Positions 1-10,752 of a DNA stretch of 64,000 nucleotides are shown one piece after another. Each line of letters begins with the position of its first letter. Position 1 is the stretch's first letter. The DNA is from Cryptomeria japonica (taxonomy: Eukaryota > Streptophyta > Pinopsida > Cupressales > Cupressaceae): contig NC_081406.1 in assembly GCF_030272615.1 (NCBI RefSeq), positions 111,383,783-111,447,782 of the forward strand, given 5' to 3'. The notes beneath the pieces were generated by a model that saw only the letters and a list, made by a program, of their open reading frames with translations, was not told where the DNA came from and made no database searches. Both the position numbers and the translations under genes were made by a program.

Positions 1-11
1 AGGGCACTTGT

Positions 12-1129
12 GTGTTCAAGTCTATTTGGAAAGCCTGGGAACATGTTATGGGGTTTTTTATCAACACTAGTGTCAATAATGGTGACCTGATTCATGGCGA
101 GAGATCCTTATGGTGGAACCTCTTCCACACTGGCAAACCCTTTGCCCTTACTCAGGGATGCTCGGCTAGAGCTTGGACCGGCAAAGGGATCAAATATCTT
201 ATTGACATTTTGGAACATGATACTCTTATCACGTGGGAATATCTCGGCTCAAAATTTAACCTCCCCCTGCTCAAAAAAGAGTCTACAACATGATTAAGTA
301 GGCTTGTATTGATTTCGGTCTTCCTAAAGACTGTGATTTTGATTCTCATAGATTTTTGTCTTTTAAATGGGCTGATGGTACTATTTTGGCTAAAATTAAG
401 GCTCGTAACATTCACTCTGTCTTAGCTTATGAGGCTTCCATCATTAAGAATGTTAACAGTTTATGGTATGTTGATCTGCCTATTATGCAATGGCAAAAGA
501 CCTTCAGCATGCTATGGAAAAGTTCAATCGAGCCAAAAATCAAGTGCTTTAATTGGCTTATGATACTTAATAGACTTCCTCTCCGGAGGAATTATGATAA
601 TAATGATTTGTGCTCTATTTGTAAACTTCCTGAGACTGGCAGCCATATTTTCTTTGATTGCTCCATTGCTAAGGAAATCTGGTTAATGTTTGGCTTTTCT
701 ATCCCTAATCTTGTGAATACTATGAAAATTATTTTTGGGCGCATTAGAGGATTGAAAAAGGATGCTAATATCTTTTGGTTTAATTTATCTGCCAATATTC
801 TTTGGTATATTTGGAAAATTAGGAATGCTGATAGGTTTGAAGGCCAAGCCAGGGCCCTTACTGAATCCTCTCGAAGACTCACATTCTTCAAAATTGTCAT
901 GCAGGTTGCCTCTACTATGAACACTGAGAAGATCAAGCTCCAGAGGTTCCTCAAGGATGGTCACGCCACCATGTTCATCAATGAGATGAAGGATGGTTAT
1001 GAGTGGAGGTGTAACAAGGACAACCTATCCCCCTTTGAGGAGGCTCTCAAGAAGCTAAACAACGAAATCAAACATAACAGGGAGCCCTCCTACGCCCAAG
1101 TTGAGATGTTGGCACAGATTCAGAGTTAG
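12..1129 (+). pseudogene. L1-like LINE ORF2 C-terminal region (zf-RVT type), fragment LINE-1
   Basis: This is the distal part of a plant L1-type ORF2, downstream of the reverse transcriptase. The protein has the tryptophan-rich spacer (WNLFHTGKP) and then a zf-RVT-like block: PKIKCFNWLM, then CSICKLPETGSHIFFDC with Cys/His spacing typical of the zinc-binding domain after plant LINE RTs, then ILWYIWKIRNADRF. The frame changes once near 281-356, at an A-run (CAAAAAAGAG), and a TAG lies at about 299. The reading frame ends in a Lys/Glu-rich tail at 1129. The RT and endonuclease lie left of the window or were lost by 5' truncation. Seen: motifs and breaks. Known: this domain order belongs to plant L1 elements. 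The family name is not determined. Confidence 0.85.
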
Positions 1130-1376
1130 AAGACCATTGTTTGGATGGAAGGACCTCATGGATGGTCGGCATAGGTTGAACCCCATGACGACATCCTCTC
1201 TTGATAATTTTGTTGACTTCTCATAATGCAGTTAGTTTGCTAGTACTCTTTTGTGCAGATTACGCACCTTGTTGTTACTTTGATTTTTGTTGTCCTGTGG
1301 TGGTGATAGCTTTGTTTCACTGAGGCCTAGCCTCCTTATTCTAGATTCTCTTGATTTCTAATATATAAAAAAAAAC
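1130..1376 (+). mobile_element. 3' UTR and A-rich tail of LINE-1
   Basis: About 235 bases of non-coding sequence follow the ORF2 stop. They end in an A-run at about 1367-1375, immediately before the AT-rich tandem array. This is the expected end of a LINE inserted by target-primed reverse transcription. The matching target duplication cannot be sought, because the 5' end is outside the window. Confidence 0.7.
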
Positions 1377-1385
1377 TTAATCAAT

Positions 1386-2719
1386 AATGTTTGGTTATTT
1401 TTTCAATTGTATTAATAATAATAATTAATTCATGACCTTTGAGTTGGTAGTAAAGTGGAGGTTCAACTCCTATCAATGACAATGTTTGGTTATTTTTTAA
1501 TGTCTATTAATGTTAACTATAAATGTATCTCTTGAGATGACAATAATGTGCAGATTCAACTCTATCAATAATAATGTTTGGTCATTTTTCAACTATATTA
1601 ATAATCCTTATAAATGTGTGACCCTTGATCCAATAATAATGATTAAATCAAACTCTTAATTCAATCTAATCTTAAAATTTTCAATACACTATAAAGGTCA
1701 ATTAGATATTTCTTTTTCATTTTAAAGTGAAAAATTAACTCTTTCAATATTGTTTGGTTATTTTGTCAATTGTATTAATAATTATAATAAATTTGGGGCC
1801 CTTGAGTTGGTAGTAAATTGACGTTTCAACTCCTATCAATAACAATGTTTGGTTATTTTTTAAATATATTAATATATCTTATAAATGTGTGCCTCTTGAG
1901 CTGAAAATAACATGAAGATTCAATTTTATCAATATTAATCTTTGATTATATTTTCAACTCTATTAATAATCCTTATAAATGTATGCTCCTTGAGTCGACA
2001 ATAACATTTAAATCAAACTCTTAAATCAATCTAGTTTAGAAAATTTTAATACTTGATACAAGAAAAAATTTGCTATTAAATAGTTGTAGAAATCAATGTC
2101 ATATATCTCATCTCATTAGATATTTCTTTTCCATTTAAAAATAAAAATTTAAATCTATCAATAATGTTTGGTTATTTTGTCAGCCCTATTAAGAATAATT
2201 ATAAACGTATGCTCATCAAACTAGTAGGAAAGTGGAGGTTCAACTCTCATCAATAATAATGTTTAGCTATTTTTTGACCTATTAATAATTATTTTAAATG
2301 CATGTTCTTTGAGTTGGCAATATAGTAAAGATGCAACTCCATCAATAATGTTTTTTTGTTATTTTTTCAAATCTATTTATAATCCTTATAAATTCACTCC
2401 CCTTGTCTAACAAAAATAAAAAAATAAACTCTTAAAATAATCTAGTCTAAAAATCTCCAATACATCATAAAGGCCAAATGTTTCTATTAGATAGTGGTAG
2501 AAGTCAATGTCATACATCTTATCTCATTAGATATTTCTTTTGCATTTTAAAGTGAAAATTCAACTCTATCAACATTGTTTGGCTATTTTTTCACTCTATT
2601 TATAATCATTATAAATGCATGCCATTAGACCTCATAGTAAAGTAGCATTTCAACTCTTAATGTTTAATTGTTTTTTCAAATCTATTGATAATTCTTATAA
2701 ATTCATACCTCATGAGATT
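1386..2719. repeat. AT-rich tandem array with higher-order repeat structure
   Basis: Degenerate monomers begin with a motif like AATGTTTGGTTATTTT and end near CAACTCTATCAATAAT. Starts are at 1386, 1481, 1573, 1749, 1844, 1937, 2163, 2258, 2347, 2574 and 2659. They group as A (about 95 bp), B (about 92 bp) and C (176-227 bp, with an extra segment containing AAATCAAACTCTTAA and AGATATTTCTTTT). The A-B-C triplets start at 1386, 1749, 2163 and 2574, so the period is about 363, 414 and 411 bp. The fourth copy is partial and is cut by the Copia-1 LTR at 2720. No coding capacity is seen. It may be a satellite or an internally repeated part of a mobile element. Confidence 0.8.
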
Positions 2720-3192
2720 TGTTGGTATAAATAATTATTCATCATGGATATTATTACGCCTTACTTAAGTTTACTTAGGAAATGCATTTCATAGTAGTTT
2801 GGGTATGAGACACTTGGGTGTTTGTGCCACATTGGGATAGTGTGTGTAGGAGAATTTCCACCTTTTATGGTGTGATCTTGTTACTACTCTATCATATCCA
2901 CTTATTGTGGAGTGATAATTCCACCTTCGGTGGATGATCCACCTCATGTGGAATATTTTATTGTTTCTCCTACCTACCACACCTATTTCCTACCTACCCT
3001 TGTTTCTTATTGAGACACATGTCATGTTTGTGTGCTCACATATCCATATAGCCTTGCATATATATGCAAGCTCATATTTATTGTATGAACAACTATTTTT
3101 ATCTATTGATGAGAATACAGTTTATTCTTGTCCTATATTTTCTCTCTATTTTGTACTTTTCATTGAGCTCTTGATCTTGGAAAAATCTCGCA
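2720..3192 (+). repeat. 5' LTR of Copia-1
   Basis: The 473-bp segment begins TGTTGG and ends CA, directly followed by a primer-binding site. It contains four short inverted repeats of the CCAC/GTGG type between 2859 and 2952. An AT-rich stretch follows. No 3' LTR copy lies in the window, because later insertions occupy the rest of this element. The boundaries rest on the TG...CA ends and the adjacent PBS. Confidence 0.82.
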
Positions 3193-3204
3193 TGGTATTA
3201 GAGC
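3193..3204 (+). promoter_or_regulatory. Primer-binding site of Copia-1 (tRNA-Met type)
   Basis: TGGTATTAGAGC differs by one base from TGGTATCAGAGC, the initiator tRNA-Met-complementary site common in plant Copia elements. It abuts the LTR end CA. Confidence 0.88.
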
Positions 3205-4781
3205 CATTAGAGCATCATTGATTCATCTTTAAGAGGCATTATTGTGGCATCAAGAGTCAGATATGAGGAGCAACATCTTTTGGAGGTGTCATAGACCATA
3301 TCCGACCTCACCATTGCATCCAAGTGATCGTTTACATGAATTTTGACTATAAATTCGCCTATATTTGGTGAGAAGTCAATTTCGGCCTTGGAGGAAAAAA
3401 TTTGCCCAATTTGGGCGATACGGTACGGATCTTTTCAAAAAAAAAATTTAAAAAAAGGCGTCAATGATTTTTTTTCAAAAAAAACCTACAAAAAAAAAAA
3501 TTCAATTCACAGGAAATTTTTTTATTATTAGAAAAATTTATTGTCAAAAAAATTTTAATTTTGGGGGGTCCGCAAACCCCCCCCAGTGACCCCTGCCATA
3601 CTCTGCAGGTTGTAGGGTCATACCCTGAATTCTGACCGTGCTTTTTCATTGTCGTACCACGCCTATGCATTCTGGTCACTGGCTAGTTCTCCGTTGTCGT
3701 GGTCTCTCACCGGCTTCGCGTTCTACCCATATCTCTGTCAGCTCCCTGCACTTTTGCTGATGAACCTGCAAATCCAACCACTGGCAGCCCGACCGATCGG
3801 CAACCCCCGGTGACCACCGGAGCAATGTCGACGCTGACATTGTGCTTCTCCCATCGGTCTGGCTTTGGTGACTTCTTCCCGGCAAACTCCGACTCTCAGC
3901 TCCCGTGGTCTCCTGCCAAGTCGACGACAAATCAAACTGCCACGTCGATCTGCATCAAAGCCTAGTTGGTGCTTAATCAGTTAGCCATGCAGCATTTCTG
4001 TACTGCCACGCAATCATCTATACGCCCAATCAGTTGATCTGTACCTTGCCACATCATCTGACACACCAACGAATCCTTTTTGCCACGTGTCAGTCTGTAC
4101 TGTACGGATGCCCAGTCAGTAGGGAAGTGAAGTTTTCATGATGGCTAGACAGTCATCAAATTTAACTTTGTGTTTTTCTAACGTCATCATTTTTTTGAAA
4201 AATTAGCAGGCCCCCTCCATTGAGCTTTTTGATTTTGCAGTTCAACTTCAAATGGCCATATCTTCCTCATTTTTGCTCCTTTTTTGGTGAATTTTTTTTT
4301 GAAATGAGCTATAATTTCGTGTACTTTCTCATGGTGACATTATTTTATAATTTTTTATGGACAGAGTTTTTATAATTCTCAATTTTTGGTGACTATACCT
4401 GTCCAATCCTCATTTCTGCAACTTTTGGGACTCCATTCGGGCTCATACAAACTCCTTTTCAGGTGTTGTTTTTTAAGTTCATATTTTTTTATCTACTCTC
4501 ATAATATGCTACCAGTTTGTAGCGATTTTGGGTAGAAATTATACTTTCAATATATGATCTTTTTTGGCCAATTTGGCACTTGTATTGCATAGATCTATCT
4601 TGCTAGTCTTTTGCATTGTAGTTTTGAGTCTATTAGGGAAGTTGTGTAAAAAAAATAGAAGTTCACCTTGCCATTGTTTTCAAGTGGACTATTGTACACG
4701 CACTACATATAAAGTGCTAAAATCATCATTTTGGGGGGTACTTTGATTGATTGAATTTAGGGGGGTATCTCTTTTGCTTTT
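3205..4781 (+). other. Long untranslated leader of Copia-1
   Basis: About 1.6 kb separates the PBS from gag and contains no convincing protein-coding frame. It includes A/T homopolymer-rich stretches (3430-3540, 4260-4340), a run of G and C at about 3562-3583, and a more GC-rich patch at about 3640-3965. At 4253-4279 it has TGGCCATATCTTCC followed by a CTCC-rich part, a motif related to one found in two other elements here. The length is unusual for a Copia leader; an unrecognised small insertion within it is possible. Confidence 0.6.
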
Positions 4782-5913
4782 GTGCTCTTGTGTTCCTTCC
4801 TTTTTTCTACTATAGGTTCTTCTAAGTTTCCTCGCTTAACTCCTCATAATTATGCTACTTGGAAAATTGATGCATGGAGTAAACTCATGGAAAAAGAACT
4901 AACTCATTATAGTGATGGAACTATTATTTCTCCCACTGATCCTAAGGTTGATCTTGTTGGTCACTTGGATTGGCTCACTAAAAATATCATGGCAATTGGT
5001 ACCTTAAGAAAGTATGTATCAAAGGATCTTATTTTTCATATTGAGAAATGTACTCTAATTAAGGAAGCTTGGCAAAAGTGTCAAGACTTGTATGATCAAG
5101 TTGATGAGATTAGAGGATATCAGATTGATAGTGATCTCACCATGTTAGATCCCAAGAACTTTGATACTATACAAGATTATGTCACTAAGGCAAAAGAGGT
5201 GAGGGCACAACTCAAGGATTGTGGCATTGATAAGAAGGATACTCAATTGATCTTCAATTTGATGGGCAAACTTCCACAAGAATATGCAGCATTTGTCTCT
5301 AGTTTCCAAACCCATAGGATGACAATGGGTTCAAGCTACATAATGCCTACATTTGATGCTTTCGCCGAAATGTTGATGATGGAACAAACTAAGTTGATAA
5401 GCATGGGCTTTCTTAAGGCTTCTAAGTCTCAAGCATTAGTGACAAATCAAGGGAACAAAGGAAATCAAGGAAAGGACAACTCAAACAAGAAGAAATGGCA
5501 ATCAAAGTCTAAGGACAAAGCATCACCTTCTCCACAACAAGGAGATTCATCCTCTTCCAAGAGGGACAATTCACCAAAGAGGGAGAGACCTACTTGTGCC
5601 TATTGTAAAAATTTTGGTCATGAGGAGCATCGTTGTCATTCTAAGAAGATTGATGAGCTCACACACATCCTCATAAAGCATAACATTGATTTGCCTAATG
5701 TCTACAAGAAGGATGATTCATCAACTTCCACTTCCTCACAATCAAAAGGAAAAGGGAAAGCATTCATGGCTTCTACAAGTGGTAAGACTCGCCCTTTTGG
5801 GACACAAAAAGGAAAAACTCTTTGTGCTACTACAAGTCATGATTTAGGGAGATGGCTTCTAGATTTGGGGGATTCTCATCATATGGCATCTTCACAATCT
5901 ATGCTCTCTTCAT
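4782..5913 (+). pseudogene. gag-pol: Copia-1 gag and start of protease
   Basis: The N-terminal part has the gag signature of plant Copia elements (FPRLTPHNYATWK, then GTLRKYVSKDL). A CCHC zinc knuckle follows (CAYCKNFGHEEHRC), then the protease start WLLDLGDSHHM. Canonical Copia proteases read D-S-G at this site; here the Ser is Leu (codon TTG), so the catalytic triad is altered. No in-frame ATG precedes the conserved N-terminus, so the original start codon seems lost. The frame is cut at 5913 by Copia-A and continues in the same frame at 11604 after removal of one TTCAT duplicate. Role in a living element: capsid assembly and polyprotein cleavage. Confidence 0.85.
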
Positions 5914-6808
5914 TTTAAGGAAGTTAAGTAGCGGAAACAACTTCCTACACTAACCTTGAGAGGAGGGTAATGCAAAACTTTTTCAGATCATTACAATAGT
6001 TACAGAAAATAGAAATAGATATAATAACATTCATACCACAACAAAATGATTTACGTGGGGAAAACCCTTTCGGGAGAAAAACCCCACCCTCCAAAAGCAG
6101 CTCAATATTTTATTCAGCAATCAAAAACAGATTACAACATACTTGCAGAGCAAGCTCTTCGCAGGAGTACCACTAATCAGAGATTCAGAGGCAACTCAAT
6201 AGCCATAGGACTCTTACACACAACCTCTATCTCACACACCTCATAAATAGGAGATACAATACAAGAAACCGTCAAACGGTATTACAAAACCATGGGCTAA
6301 AACCATCCAATAAGGTGTAGCCGACCTTATCTCCCTTCTAGATGCCCTATGACATGTTAAAGCACACATCAACATGTGTCGCTCCCTTTTTACAGCTCAT
6401 TTATGTATTCGATACAAATTATTTTTCCTATTTCAGGAGTACAAACTTCCGGAGGCCATAACTTGAGAACCGGGTGTCCGATTGACGAACCGTTTGAAGC
6501 ATCGGAAAGCTCGTGAAGTGCTCTATCACCTCGTAACCAGCTTTGCCGGTTATGGCCACTTTTCAGGGCGTTTCGGAGCCTCTAAATTCTCCAAAATTAA
6601 GTTTAAACATTTTATTGCACCCCTCCAAGATGAAAACTTTAATATCTTCAAAACTAGCTGTGACCTTGCGACGCAACTTTACCGGAATGCTTATCTAACC
6701 AACCAGAAGTTTTAGGGAGAGTTTCGCACCATTTCGTGCTCAAATAAAAACTTACTATAAATAGTAACCTCGCATAAATGCAAGGTTGAGACACCATTTT
6801 TCCCAACA
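5914..6808 (-). repeat. 3' LTR of Copia-A (895 bp)
   Basis: In plus orientation it runs from TTTAAGGAAG to TTTCCCAACA, so on the minus strand it starts TGTTGGG. The terminal TG/CA at 5914-5915 has changed to TT. It carries 49 bases near 6124-6172 that the other LTR lacks. It also contains GGCCATAACTTGAGAACCGG near 6454, a motif related to sequences in two unrelated elements of this window. Confidence 0.92.
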
Positions 6809-6822
6809 AATCTCCCACTTGT
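6809..6822 (-). promoter_or_regulatory. Polypurine tract of Copia-A
   Basis: The minus strand reads ACAAGTGGGAGATT directly before the LTR start TGTTGGG. This is the purine-rich primer for plus-strand synthesis expected at this point and supports the LTR boundary. Confidence 0.8.
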
Positions 6823-6897
6823 CGAACACCTTGCAAGAGCAGAAGGGAATGTCAACACAATGAATCAATTGCTAGGGGCCATAAGGCCCATAGACTC

Positions 6898-8634
6898 TTA
6901 ACACCATCTGAACTTCTCTGTGCTCACAACCTTAGTTAAAGCATCTGCAACATTCATCAAAGTTTCCACCTTAACCAGCTTCACCCTACCATCTTCGACC
7001 ATATCTCTAACAAAATGATACTGAACATCAATATGTTTGGTCCGAGCATGAAATGTCGGGTTCTTAGCTAGGCTAATTGCACTCTGACTGTCACAGTAAA
7101 CTGTCATTGTACCTTGTTTTATTCCAATATACGAACACAGTCTCTTAAGCCAAATGGCCTCTTTACAAGCATGAGTAGCTGCCATATACTCTGCTTCAGT
7201 AGTGGATAAAGCAACCACAGCTTGTCGCTTACTCATCCAACTGATTGCACCACCAAACAAAGTAAACACATAAGCACTGGTGGATCTTCTGCTATCAATA
7301 TCACCTGCCCAATCTGAATCCACATAACCATGGATATCAAGGGAAGTCATGTCTCCAACTGAATTACCATGATAACACAAAGAATACTCTGAAGTACCCT
7401 TCAAATATCTAAAGACTCTTTTGACTGCATCCCAATGAACTCTACCAGGATTAGACATATATCTAGAAAGTACTCCCACTGCTTGGGCAATATCTGGTCT
7501 AGTACAGACCATAGCATACATCAAGCTTCCAACCGCACTCTGGTAAGGCACTCTGCTCATGTCTTCCATCTCCAATGGGGATGTAGGACAATCTGAAACA
7601 GATAGTTTCGTTCCAACTGTAAAAGGAACACTCAATGGTCTACAATTCTGCATGTTGAACCTCTATAACACTGAACTCACATACTTACTCTGGCCTAGCC
7701 ATAGCTTTCTGTTCACCCTATCTCTTCTAATTTCCATCCCAAGAATGTGCTTTGCTGCACCAAGATCTTTCATTTCAAATTTAGCAGCGAGCTGAGACTT
7801 CAGTTCTGAAATCATACATTTCCCTTTACCAATGAATAACATATCATCAACATACAATGCAATGAATAAGAAATGATCACCATCAGATTTATAATAAACA
7901 CAGTGATCTGATTTAGAACGTTCAAATCCCAAACTCAACACGTATGTATCAAATTTCTGGTACCACATCCTAGGACTTTGTTTGAGGCCATACAAAGATT
8001 TCTTCAATTTACAGACCAAATTACTTTTGCCTTTCACCACATAGTGCTCCGGCTGTGTCATATAAATATCTTCCTCCAAATCACCATGAAGGAAAGCAGT
8101 TTTCACATCCATTTGCTCAACCTCTAAATCATAAGAAGTAGCAATAGAAAGCAAAAAACTAATGGACGTCATTTTTGCAACAGGAGAAAATATCTCACCG
8201 TAATCAACACCCTCAACCTGAGAGTAGCCTTTTGCAACTAACCTTGCTTTATACTTCTCAATGCTTCCATCTGAAACAATCTTTTTCTTGAACACCCATT
8301 TACAACCAACAGGTTTTCGTCCTTCAGGCAATGGTACAAGATCCCATGTATCATTCTTTTTCAAAGCTGCCATTTCTTCCTCCATAGCAATCTTCCAGGA
8401 TTCTGCATCATTCATACCTAATGCCTCTTCTACAGATTTCGGTTCATCCACACTAGTATTCAAAGCAAAAATACATCTCCAATCATTAGGTGAATACCTT
8501 TCAGGTGGTTGTCTATGTCTTGTAGACCTTCGAACAAGCTGAGTTGGAGGTTCTTCCTCCTCTTCTGAAGATTCAGAGCTAGACGAGCTCTCCTCAACTT
8601 CTTGCCTATCTATGAAGGCTTGTGACCTGACCAT
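6898..8634 (-). pseudogene. pol: Copia-A reverse transcriptase and RNase H
   Basis: The RVT_2-type RT begins after a Ser/Glu-rich linker (SSSSSESSEEEEE). It carries WDLVPLPEGRKPVGCKWVFK, QMDVKTAFLHGDLEEDIYM, the palm motif YVDDMLFIG with both aspartates, and LGMEIRRDR. RNase H follows with YVDSDWAGD, STTEAEYMA and CDSQSAISLAKN, ending with KHIDVQYHF and VADALTK. One in-frame TAG near 7663 separates RT from RNase H; the frame is otherwise kept. The key catalytic residues look intact, so decay is recent relative to neighbouring elements. The upstream end joins integrase through a deletion. Confidence 0.93.
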
Positions 8635-10628
8635 GCTTCCATAGGCGTTTTATCAACAAGAGCTAATGTAGGAGACCTGTTAATCAGGTAGCAAGCAGTG
8701 GCAACAGCTTCAGCCCAAAACTTTTGTTCGAGACCAGCACCACTCAACATACTCCTAGCCTTCTCCATCAGTGTCATGTTCATTCTTTCTGCAACTCCAT
8801 TCTGTTGTGGAGAATACGGAGTTGTCTTCTGCCTGTTAATTCCACAGTCTTTACAGAATCTATCAAAATCATTAGAGTAAAACTCACCGCCATTATCAGT
8901 TCTCAAACATTTTATTTTCTTTCCAGTCTGCAACTCAACCATTGCTTTAAATTCTTTAAAACGACTAAAAACTTCAGATTTACTCTTTAAAAAATAAACC
9001 CATGTCCTTCTACTAAAATCATCAATAAATGAAACATAATATGTGGATTTTCCAATCGAAGAGACATCTACTGGACCAAACACATCAGAATGAATAAGAT
9101 CCAAAACACCACAAGTTTTATGAGAACTCGAGTAAAACTGAACGCGGTTTTGTTTTCCATAAATGCAATGCTCACAGAAATCAAAGTCAAGATTACAATC
9201 ATTCAAACCTTCAACAAGATTTTTATTTTTCAAGGTCCTTAGATCCTTTTCTCCAATGTGGCCAAGTCTCTGGTGCCATAACATAGTCTTCTCTGCAGGT
9301 AACTTTGCTTCGGACGAAAGAGCACCCTTAGGTACCCAAAAACCATTTCCATCTGCTGAAGGTGAAACCTTCAAATCTTCCAGTGAAGTATCCGCAAATT
9401 TGCTTTTTACAGAAGTGCTATTACATTCAACAGTGTATGCTTCAAGCTTATACAAAGTGCCAAACCTGACACCTCTAGCAACTACCATAGCACCCTTAAT
9501 CATCTTACATCCTGTTTCAGAAAAGACTACCTGCACACCTGCATCTATCAGTTTGCTCACAGATATCAGGTTTCGTTTTAATCTAGGAATATGTAGCACA
9601 CCATTAATCCCTTTTATTCTACCATCAGAAAACCTGATTCTAACTTTACCTCGACCAACAATGTCTAGAGGTGAATCATCACCCAAGTACACCTTACTTC
9701 CATTAAATCTTTCATATTCAGAAAACCAATTTCTATTGGAAGTCATATGAAAAGATGCACCTGAGTCAATTAGCCAGGCATCATTACCTGCATGAGTCGC
9801 CAAAGCCACAATAAATGCATCGCCATCTTCCTTGTCGGACTCAGAATCAGAATCGAACTTTTTCTTTTTCTTCTTCTTCTTTTCTTCTTTGCAGTCCTTA
9901 TGGATGTGACCCGGTTTACCGCAATTCCAGCAAATGACTTTGGACTTTCCAGGAGATTTCGATCTCCCTTTGGATTTGGACTTGTCGCGCTTCTCATTCT
10001 TCTTGCCTTTCTCCTTAAGTCTTCCACGAACAGTTAGGGCTTCCTTTGAACTGATGGATACCTTCCTTCGCATCTCTTCACCGAGTAGGGCACCCACCAC
10101 GTCTTCAGATTTCAAAACAACAGAAGTACTACCGATAGCCATAACAAGAGAATCCCACGAATCAGGCAAAGAGCAAAGCAAGATCTGACATTTCTCCTCC
10201 TCGTCCATCTTAACACCGACGGATACTAATTGAGCCACCAACATATTGAATGCTTCCAGGTGGTCTGCAATTCATCTGCCCTCTTCCATCTTCAAGGAAT
10301 ACAATTTCTTTCTTAAGAAAATTTGATTTAATAAAGATTTCACTTGATACATCTCACCAAGCTTAGTCCATAGCTTCTTTGCAGAGTTTTCTTCATGGAC
10401 ATTGATTAGAACAGAGTCTGCCAGGCACAGTCTGATTAGACCCTTGGCTTTTCGGTCCATAACATCATACTGAGCTGCCGCAGTAGGATCTGAGGGCCTT
10501 TGGACATTCGCATCAACAGCATCCCAAAGATCTCGATCTATTAGCAGATCTTCCATCTTCAGCTTCCACATCTCAAAATTACTTCCATTAAATTTCTCCA
10601 CCTCTATTCTCCCTGACGAACTCGCCAT
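8610..10628 (-). pseudogene. gag-pol: Copia-A gag, protease and integrase
   Basis: The start at 10628 (MASSSGRIEVEKFNGSNFEM) gives a normal Copia gag N-terminus. An in-frame TGA near 10269 (after KMEEGR) interrupts gag. Downstream are LLCSLPDSWDSL, the zinc knuckle CWNCGKPGHIHKDC, a Lys-rich stretch, and an intact protease motif WLIDSGASFHM. Then come the pre-integrase His region (MLWHQRLGHIGE) and the integrase core with D (HSDVFGPV), D (RTDNGGEF) and E (QQNGVAERMN). The frame stops at GHKPS, just after the core. The C-terminal part that normally links integrase to RT is missing, and the next 25 bases overlap the RT frame in another phase. Confidence 0.92.
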
Positions 10629-10738
10629 CTGAATATTCCTGCAACAAGATCAAAAAGTGTCTTCTGCACAAGCTCCCACTCAAATCTGGATTAGTTCAAA
10701 AAACCCAACTGCCCACAATTGAAACCAAAGGTGATCAG

Positions 10739-10750
10739 GCTCTGATACCA
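10739..10750 (-). promoter_or_regulatory. Primer-binding site of Copia-A
   Basis: The minus strand reads TGGTATCAGAGC, an exact match to the tRNA-Met-type site of plant Copia elements, two bases inside the LTR. Confidence 0.92.
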
Positions 10751-10752
10751 CT

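Noticed and set aside
1386-2719. A CRISPR array
   Set aside because: Repeats are long, degenerate and contiguous, without constant repeats and unique spacers; the surroundings are plant retroelements.
3676-3965. Overlapping open frames on both strands in the GC-rich leader patch
   Set aside because: They are short and resemble no protein family; low stop frequency follows from base composition.
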